This document shows positions 26,141-33,756 of a stretch of 64,000 nucleotides of DNA, one piece after another. The notes under the pieces were generated by a model. It worked only from the letters and a program-made list of their open reading frames with translations. It searched no databases and was not told where the DNA came from. Origin of the DNA: Yaniella flava (GTDB taxonomy: Bacteria; Actinomycetota; Actinomycetes; Actinomycetales; Micrococcaceae); the NCBI RefSeq assembly GCF_039529295.1, contig NZ_BAAAMN010000029.1, positions 41,654 through 105,653 on the forward strand, given 5' to 3'. A program made the translations under genes and the position numbers. The first letter of the stretch is position 1, and each line of letters begins with the position of its first letter.

Positions 26141-28375
26141 ATGGAAGGTCCAGAAATTCAATTTGCAGAAGCCGTGATCGATAACGGCAAATACGGTACC
26201 CGTACCGTACGATTCGAAACCGGACGCTTGGCCAAACAGGCCGCAGGCGCCTCAATGGTCAGCATTGACGAAGAAACGTCGATGCTCTCGGCCACGACCT
26301 TTGGCAAGAACCCGCGTGAAGGCTTTGACTTCTTCCCACTCACCGTAGATGTGGAAGAACGTCAGTATGCCGCGGGTAAGATCCCCGGTTCATTCTTCCG
26401 TCGTGAAGGCCGTCCACCTACGGATGCGATCCTGACCGCTCGCTTAATTGACCGCCCGCTACGTCCAGCGTTTGCCGACGGCATCCGCAACGAAGTCCAG
26501 GTCGTCGTCACCGTGACTTCAATTGCCCCAGATGAGCTGTACGACACCGTCGCGATCAACGCGGCCTCGATGTCCACTACCCTTTCCGGGATGGACTTCG
26601 CCGGCCCAATCGGTGCCGTTCGCATCGCACTCATTGCCGATGAAAATGGTGACACTCAGTGGGTCGCTTTCCCGAAGCACTCCCAGCTGAAAAACGCTGT
26701 ATTCAATATGGCGGTAGCCGGTCGTGTATCCGATGACGACATCGCCGTGATGATGGTTGAAGCCGAGGCCACGAACGAAGCCTGGGAGCTGATCAACGAC
26801 AAGAACGCTTCAGCACCAACCGAAGAAATCGTTGCCGAAGGTCTTGAAGCCGCCAAACCGTTCATCAAGGTGTTGTGCGAGACTCAGGCCGACCTTGCAG
26901 AGCGCGCACAAAAAGAACCTGTTGAAATCCCACTGTTCGTGGCATACCAGCAGGATGCTTTTGACGCAGTAGAAGATTATGCCGGTGAACGTTTGACCGA
27001 AATCTTCTCGATTGGTGACAAACAAGAACGCGAAACCGCTTCCGATGAATACCATAAGGAAGTCGTCGAAGCACTTGCCGGCGAAGGCAAACCATTCGCA
27101 GATCGTCAAGACGAGATCGTCAAAGCTTATGGCGCCGTAACCCGTCACATTGTTCGCAAGCGTATTTTGACCGACCAGGTGCGTATTGACGGACGTGGTC
27201 TGACCGACATTCGTCAACTGACTGCAGAGGTTGAAGTACTGCCTCGCGTGCACGGATCAGCAATCTTTGAGCGCGGCGAGACTCAGATCATGGGTGTCAC
27301 CACGCTCAACATGTTGAAAATGGAACAGAACCTGGACTCCCTGAGCCCAGAAACTTCCAAACGCTACATGCACCACTACAACTTCCCGCCATACTCGGTG
27401 GGTGAAACCGGTCGTGTTGGTTCGCCAAAACGCCGCGAAATTGGTCACGGTGCACTGGCAGAACGCGCCATCCTGCCGGTGCTCCCATCTCGTGAAGAGT
27501 TCCCATACGCGATCCGTCAGGTCTCGGAAGCCCTTGGTTCCAACGGGTCCACATCAATGGGCTCGGTCTGTGCATCAACCTTGTCGCTCTACAACTCAGG
27601 TGTACCACTGCGTGCATCGGTTGCAGGTATCGCGATGGGGCTGGTCTCGGACACCGTCGACAACGAGACTCGTTATGCTGCGTTGACCGACATTCTGGGT
27701 GCCGAAGACGCCATGGGCGATATGGACTTCAAAGTTGCAGGCACCAAGGAATTCATCACAGCTATTCAGCTGGATACCAAACTTGACGGTATTCCAGCCG
27801 ACGTGCTCGCTGCAGCCTTGACTCAAGCACGTGAAGCTCGCCTGCACATCCTATCGGTCATGGAATCCGTCATCGACGGAGCAGACGACATGAGCCCAAC
27901 CGCTCCACGTATCCTGTCGGTCCAAATCCCGGTTGACAAGATCGGTGAAGTCATCGGCCCCAAGGGCAAGATGATCAACCAGATCCAAGAAGACACCGGC
28001 GCAGACATCAGCATCGAAGATGACGGTACCGTACTCATCGGTTCGGCCGAAGGTAAAGCAGCTGAAGAAGCACGCGATACCATCAACGCCATCGCCAATC
28101 CACAGGTCCCAGAAGTTGGTGAACGTTACCTCGGCACCGTCGTGAAGACCACCAGCTTCGGCGCGTTCATCTCCCTGACCCCGGGTAAAGACGGTCTGCT
28201 GCACATCTCCGAATTGCGCAAACTCAACGACGGTAAACGCGTTGACGAAGTCGACGACATCGTTGCAGTCGGCAGCAAACTCCAGGTAGAAATCACCAAG
28301 GTTGATGACCGCGGCAAACTCTCCCTGGTCCCAGTTGTTGACGAGGACGCTGAAGACGAAGGCTCAGAAAGCTAA
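26141..28375 (+). CDS. pnp: Polyribonucleotide nucleotidyltransferase (PNPase)
   Basis: 3'-5' phosphorolytic exoribonuclease, 744 aa. Two RNase PH domains with an alpha-helical linker (YRPH1 SFFRREGRPPTDAILTARLIDRPLRP; second RPH with SEALGSNGSTSMGSVCASTLS), then KH (KIGEVIGPKGKMINQIQ) and S1 (VVKTTSFGAFISL) domains. Start ATG 26141 with AAGGAG at 26131-26136; the open frame reaches 26123. Acidic C-terminal tail. Followed by an 11-bp hairpin. Confidence 0.97.
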   Translation: MEGPEIQFAEAVIDNGKYGTRTVRFETGRLAKQAAGASMVSIDEETSMLSATTFGKNPREGFDFFPLTVDVEERQYAAGKIPGSFFRREGRPPTDAILTARLIDRPLRPAFADGIRNEVQVVVTVTSIAPDELYDTVAINAASMSTTLSGMDFAGPIGAVRIALIADENGDTQWVAFPKHSQLKNAVFNMAVAGRVSDDDIAVMMVEAEATNEAWELINDKNASAPTEEIVAEGLEAAKPFIKVLCETQADLAERAQKEPVEIPLFVAYQQDAFDAVEDYAGERLTEIFSIGDKQERETASDEYHKEVVEALAGEGKPFADRQDEIVKAYGAVTRHIVRKRILTDQVRIDGRGLTDIRQLTAEVEVLPRVHGSAIFERGETQIMGVTTLNMLKMEQNLDSLSPETSKRYMHHYNFPPYSVGETGRVGSPKRREIGHGALAERAILPVLPSREEFPYAIRQVSEALGSNGSTSMGSVCASTLSLYNSGVPLRASVAGIAMGLVSDTVDNETRYAALTDILGAEDAMGDMDFKVAGTKEFITAIQLDTKLDGIPADVLAAALTQAREARLHILSVMESVIDGADDMSPTAPRILSVQIPVDKIGEVIGPKGKMINQIQEDTGADISIEDDGTVLIGSAEGKAAEEARDTINAIANPQVPEVGERYLGTVVKTTSFGAFISLTPGKDGLLHISELRKLNDGKRVDEVDDIVAVGSKLQVEITKVDDRGKLSLVPVVDEDAEDEGSES

Positions 28376-28393
28376 CTTCTCGCCTCAAAACTA

Positions 28394-28432
28394 CCTATGC
28401 CGGGTTGAACTCAAGGTTCTGCCCGGCATAGG
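28394..28432 (+). terminator. 11-bp hairpin after pnp
   Basis: CCTATGCCGGG (28394-28404) with its exact complement at 28422-28432, loop 17 nt, no T-tract. Separates pnp from dapB; likely 3' end of the pnp mRNA. Confidence 0.6.
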
Positions 28433-28476
28433 CCGTTAAGCCACTTATGGGGTAAACCCTCGGCCCCGATGTCTAC

Positions 28477-28482
28477 TAAGAT
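28477..28482 (+). promoter_or_regulatory. Leaderless-type -10 before dapB (TAAGAT)
   Basis: TAAGAT exactly 7 nt before the dapB ATG at 28490, with no Shine-Dalgarno sequence in between. Same geometry as dapA. Confidence 0.5.
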
Positions 28483-28489
28483 AAGACCC

Positions 28490-29266
28490 ATGTCATCTCA
28501 AGCAGCTTCTACAACAGAGCCCATCAAAGTTGCACTCGTGGGTGCAACGGGAAAAATGGGGCAACACGCCATTGACGCGATTCATGCCGCAGACGACATG
28601 GAACTGGTGGCACAACTTGCCTCCCAGAGTCCATTGGCAGACATCACTGAGGCTGGCGCGACACACGTCCTCGATCTGACGGTTCCAGATGTCTCCTCAG
28701 ACATTGCAGAATTCGCCGTCGCCAACGGGCTACATACTGTCATCGGAACTTCGGGGTGGACCGAAAACAAACGTGAAGTCCTGCAACGCCAGCTCGCAGA
28801 ACAACCAAACGTCGGCGTATTGATCGCCCCAAATTTCTCGATCGGTTCTGTCCTGGCGACACGCTTTGCTGCCCAAGCAGCCCCGTACTTCGACTCGGTC
28901 GAGATTATCGAAATGCACCACCCGAAAAAAGTGGATGCGCCGTCAGGAACAGCCGTTCGAACAGCCGAGATGATTGCTGAAGCCCGTCAACAGGTGGGTG
29001 TTGGACCATCCCCGGATGCCACCGAACACGATCCAGATCACGCTCGTGGTGCCCAGATCGCTGGCATCAACGTGCATGCCGTGCGGCTCGCTGGATTGGA
29101 AGCGCACCAGGAAGTGCTCATGGGGACACCGGGTCAACAACTCGTCTTTCGCCATGACGCCTTCGACCGCTCGTCCTACATGCCCGGCGTGTTATTGGGC
29201 CTACGCACCGTGGCATCACGACCTGGCTTATCCTACGGGCTCGACTCCTACCTAGACCTGGACTAA
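28490..29266 (+). CDS. dapB: 4-hydroxy-tetrahydrodipicolinate reductase
   Basis: 258 aa, lysine/DAP pathway, NAD(P)H-dependent reduction after DapA. N-terminal Rossmann motif VALVGATGKMGQHAI, and the catalytic segment EMHHPKKVDAPSGTA with the His and Lys of the active site. ATG 28490 is chosen over 28469 because of the leaderless -10 seven bases upstream and the conserved N-terminus. Followed closely by a TPR membrane protein. Confidence 0.95.
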   Translation: MSSQAASTTEPIKVALVGATGKMGQHAIDAIHAADDMELVAQLASQSPLADITEAGATHVLDLTVPDVSSDIAEFAVANGLHTVIGTSGWTENKREVLQRQLAEQPNVGVLIAPNFSIGSVLATRFAAQAAPYFDSVEIIEMHHPKKVDAPSGTAVRTAEMIAEARQQVGVGPSPDATEHDPDHARGAQIAGINVHAVRLAGLEAHQEVLMGTPGQQLVFRHDAFDRSSYMPGVLLGLRTVASRPGLSYGLDSYLDLD

Positions 29267-29271
29267 CACGT

Positions 29272-29709
29272 ATGAAGAATAAGATTGCCGTTGCGCTGTT
29301 GACCGCCCTCACACTGCTCTTTGCGGTGTTAGCACTCTGGTCAGCAGTAGCGTTTATCGTCGCAGATAATTGGATCGCGAAGGTCCTTGGTGTCGCGGTG
29401 GTCGCCATTGTGATCGTGGGAGTATGGGCCCTGGTACGCGAAATACGTTTCGGTGCCAATACAGAGAAGCTCGCGCAGATTCTCGACGATGAAGGCAACT
29501 TGCCAGAAGACAATCTGCCCCGAGTGCGTGGTCGTATCGACCGCGCCGCTGCAGACGATGAATTTGAAACATACCGAGCCGAAACAACAGCTGATCCAGA
29601 CAACTGGCGCAGCTGGTACCGTCTCGGCCTCGCCTACGACGCGGCAGGGGACCGCAAGCGAGCCAGAGCCGCCCTGCGCGACGCGATTACCATGTACCGC
29701 AGCGCCTAG
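29272..29709 (+). CDS. Membrane protein with TPR-like tail
   Basis: 145 aa. Two hydrophobic segments (about 6-28 and 36-54), a cytoplasmic helical part, and a C-terminal single TPR-like unit (NWRSWYRLGLAYDAAGDRKRARAALRDAI). Five bases after dapB. Conserved partner of dapB in related genomes as far as I recall; function unknown. Its stop shares the CTAG with the stop of the convergent acyltransferase-like gene. Confidence 0.72.
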   Translation: MKNKIAVALLTALTLLFAVLALWSAVAFIVADNWIAKVLGVAVVAIVIVGVWALVREIRFGANTEKLAQILDDEGNLPEDNLPRVRGRIDRAAADDEFETYRAETTADPDNWRSWYRLGLAYDAAGDRKRARAALRDAITMYRSA

Positions 29710-30971
29710 CGTTTGCTACCGAAACCGTTGGAGACGTTGCGCAGTAGCGACTCCAATGGGCCCCGGGTGCCTGCAAGGAACACAATCGTCCCGAGGGCAG
29801 CCACCGTAAGCCAATGGATGATCAGCATGGTCCACGCTTGCGACCACATCGGGTCATCCACCGCCATCGTCTGCGACCATTCAGTAGGCCACAGACCCGT
29901 AACGATTACATGGACCACATAGGCGGTCAGTGCAACCATCCCAGTAGCCGTCAGCGGGAAAAGTACTCGACGCGCTAGCGTGACGCGCGTTATCACAAGA
30001 AACAGTCCAATGACCCCCAACGCTGCGCCTGCCGTGGAATAGACATCTAAAGGCGCCCCAGAATGCGGCACCGCCAAGCCGTACCACTGCGATGCGCCCA
30101 TAACCAGATCAGTGTTGATTCCAGAACCGGTAGCAGCCACTGCTGACAGTTCGTGCAGACTAGTATTCGTGGCGTGAGCAATTCGGCCCGCAAACCCCTC
30201 GTCCGACAGGAACCATGAAGCGAGGCCGCGCGATGCCACATAGATCCCGGCGCCGGAAATGAGCAGCACCACACCGGTCTTGAGCTTGTTCAAATTCGCT
30301 CGCCCGATGGCCATGCCCACGAGCACGTAACCCAGAAACGAGATCACAGGGTAGTACCCGGTAAAGAGGATGTCCCACACGGTCAGCAATGGTTGCTGAA
30401 TAATGTCCAGAATGGTCGGAGACGTCCACAATCGCCACTGGTCCACATATGAGGCGGTGCCCCCTGCCTGGAGTTGCATAAACCGGGTGAGGACTCCGTG
30501 CAGAAACGGCGCGACCACAATCCAGCTGATGGCTGTAATGGTCAGCGCGCGTCGCGAAAGATTGATGAACCACATGGCGGCAAGGAACAGCACACCGTAG
30601 TGGACCAGGATGATCGCGACGTTCGATCCGGCAAAGCCCAGCAACAACCCAATCACGATCAGTATCAGTGCGCGAACGGATAACTGCACTCTGGAAGTGA
30701 CCACGTTCGTCGTATTTTTCGTCAGTAATGAGAGTCCAACCCCCGCCAACACCACGAATAGTGCAGAAGACACCCCCGTGAGGCTGGCTCCGACCCACGT
30801 CGGAAAAATATATCCGGCAGGATTCGACTGCATGAGTGGAAAAATATGGGTGGCGATCATCCCCAGGATCGCCACACCCCGCGCGGTATCCAACCCAGTA
30901 ATGCGGCCGGGCGCATCAAGTCGACGCATATAAGCAACTTTCTCGCGTAATTTCGTCACCACAAATAGCAT
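29706..30971 (-). CDS. DUF418 / acyltransferase-like membrane protein
   Basis: 421 aa with about ten membrane segments. The first, LDTARGVAILGMIATHIFPL, is the D-x-x-R/R-G motif shared by acyltransferase-3, heparan-alpha-glucosaminide acetyltransferase-like (DUF1624) and DUF418 proteins; the end, ending in RGPLESLLRNV, is the DUF418 C-terminal pattern. Likely transfers an acyl group to an envelope or exported molecule; substrate unknown. Start uncertain: ATG 30971, or ATG 30929 (MRRLDAPGRITGLD). Divergent from dapA. Confidence 0.75.
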   Translation of the reverse strand: MLFVVTKLREKVAYMRRLDAPGRITGLDTARGVAILGMIATHIFPLMQSNPAGYIFPTWVGASLTGVSSALFVVLAGVGLSLLTKNTTNVVTSRVQLSVRALILIVIGLLLGFAGSNVAIILVHYGVLFLAAMWFINLSRRALTITAISWIVVAPFLHGVLTRFMQLQAGGTASYVDQWRLWTSPTILDIIQQPLLTVWDILFTGYYPVISFLGYVLVGMAIGRANLNKLKTGVVLLISGAGIYVASRGLASWFLSDEGFAGRIAHATNTSLHELSAVAATGSGINTDLVMGASQWYGLAVPHSGAPLDVYSTAGAALGVIGLFLVITRVTLARRVLFPLTATGMVALTAYVVHVIVTGLWPTEWSQTMAVDDPMWSQAWTMLIIHWLTVAALGTIVFLAGTRGPLESLLRNVSNGFGSKR

Positions 30972-31008
30972 TTGTGTGACCTAAGGTGTTTTCACCCATT
31001 CTCACAGG

Positions 31009-31014
31009 TAGGCT
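31009..31014 (+). promoter_or_regulatory. Leaderless-type -10 before dapA (TAGGCT)
   Basis: TAGGCT exactly 7 nt before the ATG at 31022 and no ribosome-binding site between. Supports ATG 31022 over upstream in-frame starts. Confidence 0.5.
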
Positions 31015-31021
31015 TGAGACT

Positions 31022-31954
31022 ATGAGTCAGACATTCCCAACACCTTCTCATGGTGACGCTTCAATGACCGAACCTCCTTTTGGCACCATGATCCCTGCAA
31101 TGGTGACCCCATTTAGTGACGACGGCGAACTCGACATCAACGCCGCACAGTCCTTGGCGAACCACCTGGTCGATAACGGAGCAGACGGTCTCGTTGTCAC
31201 CGGTACTACCGGCGAAACCTCTACGCTCACCGATGACGAAAACATCAAAGTATTCGAAGCAGTAGTGGAAGCAGTCGGTGGGCGTGCCAAGGTGCTTGGC
31301 GGAACCGGTATGAACGACACTGCTCACTCGGCGCACCTCTCCAAGCGGGCCGAAGCGGCCGGTGTCGACGGTCTGCTGCTCGTCACCCCGTATTATAATA
31401 AGCCGAATCAAGCGGGGATTCAGGCTCACTTCGAATACATAGCCTCTGCAACTGACCTGCCGGTCATGCTCTATGACATCCCGGGTCGTTCTGTGATGTC
31501 CATTGAGCCTGACACGCTGGTTGCCCTCGCGAAGCATGCCAATATTGTTGCCCTCAAAGATGCAAAAGCCGACTACCAGTCCACGACGCTAGCGCTGGCG
31601 AACACCGATCTGGCGGTCTATTCTGGCGACGACGGGTTAACGCTGCCGCTGATGGCTGCTGGAGCCGTCGGCGTGGTGTCGGTGTCTGGGCATGTGGCTC
31701 CCCGAACCTTCCGCGAGCTCGTCGATGCCGCCAATGCTGGTGACTTTGCTACGGCTCGGCAAAAACACTTTGCACTGGACCCGATCCAGCGTGCTGTGAT
31801 GACCCACATCCAGGGTGCGGTCGCAGCCAAAACTGTTCTGCAATGGCAAGGCGTCATTCCGTCTGCCCGTGTCCGGCTGCCCCTCGTGGCAGCGACCGAC
31901 CACGAAGCAGCTGTCATCAAAGCTGACCTTGCCGACGGCGGTATCACGTTCTAA
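31022..31954 (+). CDS. dapA: 4-hydroxy-tetrahydrodipicolinate synthase
   Basis: 310 aa. Condenses pyruvate with aspartate semialdehyde, the committed step to DAP and lysine. TIM-barrel aldolase: GTTGETSTLTDDE phosphate/substrate segment, YYNKPNQ (Tyr of the triad), and VALKDAKAD with the Schiff-base Lys at about 179. Start chosen at ATG 31022 for the leaderless -10; an in-frame ATG at 31064 would also keep the domain. Lies directly upstream of RNase J, as in many actinobacteria. Confidence 0.95.
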   Translation: MSQTFPTPSHGDASMTEPPFGTMIPAMVTPFSDDGELDINAAQSLANHLVDNGADGLVVTGTTGETSTLTDDENIKVFEAVVEAVGGRAKVLGGTGMNDTAHSAHLSKRAEAAGVDGLLLVTPYYNKPNQAGIQAHFEYIASATDLPVMLYDIPGRSVMSIEPDTLVALAKHANIVALKDAKADYQSTTLALANTDLAVYSGDDGLTLPLMAAGAVGVVSVSGHVAPRTFRELVDAANAGDFATARQKHFALDPIQRAVMTHIQGAVAAKTVLQWQGVIPSARVRLPLVAATDHEAAVIKADLADGGITF

Positions 31955-32004
31955 CCGTCCGAACCCCTGACTCATACTGACTTTATCGGAGGAAACACGC
32001 GACC

Positions 32005-33693
32005 ATGACCGAAACCCACGTTTTGCCCCATCCACCCAAGCTGCAAAACGGTACTTGCCGTATCGTGCCGTTGGGGGGCCTTGGCGACATTGGTCGCAAC
32101 ATGACGGTATTCGAAATCAACGGCAAACTACTGATCGTTGATGCTGGAGTGCTCTTTCCAGAGGAAGTGCAACCGGGTGTAGATCTCATCCTGCCCGACT
32201 TCGACTTCATCAAAGATCGACTCGATGATGTCGTCGCTATCGTGTTGACGCATGGTCACGAAGACCATATCGGTGCCGTGCCATATTTGCTGCGGCTGAA
32301 CCCGGATATCCCGCTGATAGGTTCACAGCTCACGCTCGCGCTGGTTGAGTCAAAACTTCAGCAACATCGGATTAAACCGCTCACACTGGAAGCGCAGGAT
32401 GGTGGCCGCGAAAAACTCGGCCCCTTTGAGCTGGAATTCGTCGCGGTCAACCACTCCATCCCAGACTCCTTGGCCATCGCCATCCGCACTGAAGCCGGTA
32501 CGATTTTGCACACCGGTGACTTTAAGATGGACCAGTTGCCCCTCGATGGCCGCATCACCGATCTGCGTTCCTTCGCTCGACTTGGTGAAGAAGGCGTCGA
32601 CCTGTTTATGACAGATTCGACCAACGCCGAGGTGCCAGGGTTTACCCCGACTGAAAAAGATATTGGCCCGGTGATCGAGAACTATATCGGTAAAGCACAA
32701 CGCCGAGTCATTGTGGCATCATTCGCCTCCCACATTCACCGTGTCCAACAGGTACTGGATGCGGCCGTTAAACATGGCCGCAAGGTCGCATTCGTTGGAC
32801 GCTCGATGGTCAATAACATGGGTATTGCAGCCAAACTTGGCTACCTCGATATGCCTGAGGACACTGTCATTGAACTGAAACACGTCAACGATTATGAAGA
32901 CCACGAGGTCGTGTTGATGTCAACAGGCTCGCAGGGTGAACCCATGGCAGCGTTATCTCGGATGGCCAATGACGAACACCGTCAGATCACGATTCAGCAT
33001 GATGATTTGGTCATCCTCGCCTCATCGATGATCCCCGGCAACGAAAATGCGATCACGCGCATCATCAACGGGTTGATGAAACTCGGTGCCAATGTGATCC
33101 ACAAAGGCAATGCCCACGTCCACGTCTCCGGACACGCCTCCGAGGGCGAACTGTTGTACTGCTATAACATCGTCAAACCCAAGAATGTCATGCCCATCCA
33201 CGGCGAAACACGACACCTGATCGCCAACGGAAAAATTGCCCAAGCGACCGGCGTTACGGAAGAAAATGTCCTGATCACGGGGGACGGTGGAGTCATTGAC
33301 CTCGTGGACGGCGTGGCACGGCAGGTGGGCGAAATTTCGTCGCAATACGTCTACGTCGACGGTCGTTCCATCGGTGCAGTCACCGAGGATGATCTGAAAG
33401 ATCGCCAGGTATTAGGTGAAGAAGGTTTCATCTCCTGTATCGCCGTCATCGATCGCGAAACGCGTGCGGTCGTCTCTGGCCCAGAAATCCACTCTCGTGG
33501 CGTCGCCGAGGACGACGGGGTGTTCGACGCGATCAAACCAAAGATTGTTAAAGTACTCGACGAAGCCGCAAAGTCTGGCAAAGAACACTCGAAACACCAG
33601 TTACAACAGATGATGCGTCGAACCCTTGGATCATGGGTTGCCCGGAAGCTGCGCCGGAGGTCGATGATCGTCCCGATCGTCATCGAGTCGTAA
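32005..33693 (+). CDS. rnj: Ribonuclease J
   Basis: 562 aa metallo-beta-lactamase/beta-CASP ribonuclease with 5'-3' exo- and endonuclease activity. The zinc motif HGHEDHIG is at about 83-90; the beta-CASP motif region runs from 200 to 450 (ASFASHIHRVQQVLDAA, SGHASEGEL). C-terminal domain ends with RTLGSWVARKLRRRSMIVPIV. GGAGG precedes ATG 32005. dapA-rnj-ftsK order is typical. Confidence 0.96.
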   Translation: MTETHVLPHPPKLQNGTCRIVPLGGLGDIGRNMTVFEINGKLLIVDAGVLFPEEVQPGVDLILPDFDFIKDRLDDVVAIVLTHGHEDHIGAVPYLLRLNPDIPLIGSQLTLALVESKLQQHRIKPLTLEAQDGGREKLGPFELEFVAVNHSIPDSLAIAIRTEAGTILHTGDFKMDQLPLDGRITDLRSFARLGEEGVDLFMTDSTNAEVPGFTPTEKDIGPVIENYIGKAQRRVIVASFASHIHRVQQVLDAAVKHGRKVAFVGRSMVNNMGIAAKLGYLDMPEDTVIELKHVNDYEDHEVVLMSTGSQGEPMAALSRMANDEHRQITIQHDDLVILASSMIPGNENAITRIINGLMKLGANVIHKGNAHVHVSGHASEGELLYCYNIVKPKNVMPIHGETRHLIANGKIAQATGVTEENVLITGDGGVIDLVDGVARQVGEISSQYVYVDGRSIGAVTEDDLKDRQVLGEEGFISCIAVIDRETRAVVSGPEIHSRGVAEDDGVFDAIKPKIVKVLDEAAKSGKEHSKHQLQQMMRRTLGSWVARKLRRRSMIVPIVIES

Positions 33694-33743
33694 ACTTTTA
33701 GGCCGAAATTCCGTTGGATGCGACGTTGAGCCTGCAAAAGCGG

Positions 33744-33749
33744 TAGCCT
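33744..33749 (+). promoter_or_regulatory. Leaderless-type -10 before ftsK (TAGCCT)
   Basis: TAGCCT exactly 7 nt before the ATG. The AGGGGGT between them is too close to the ATG to act as a normal ribosome-binding site. Confidence 0.45.
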
Positions 33750-33756
33750 AGGGGGT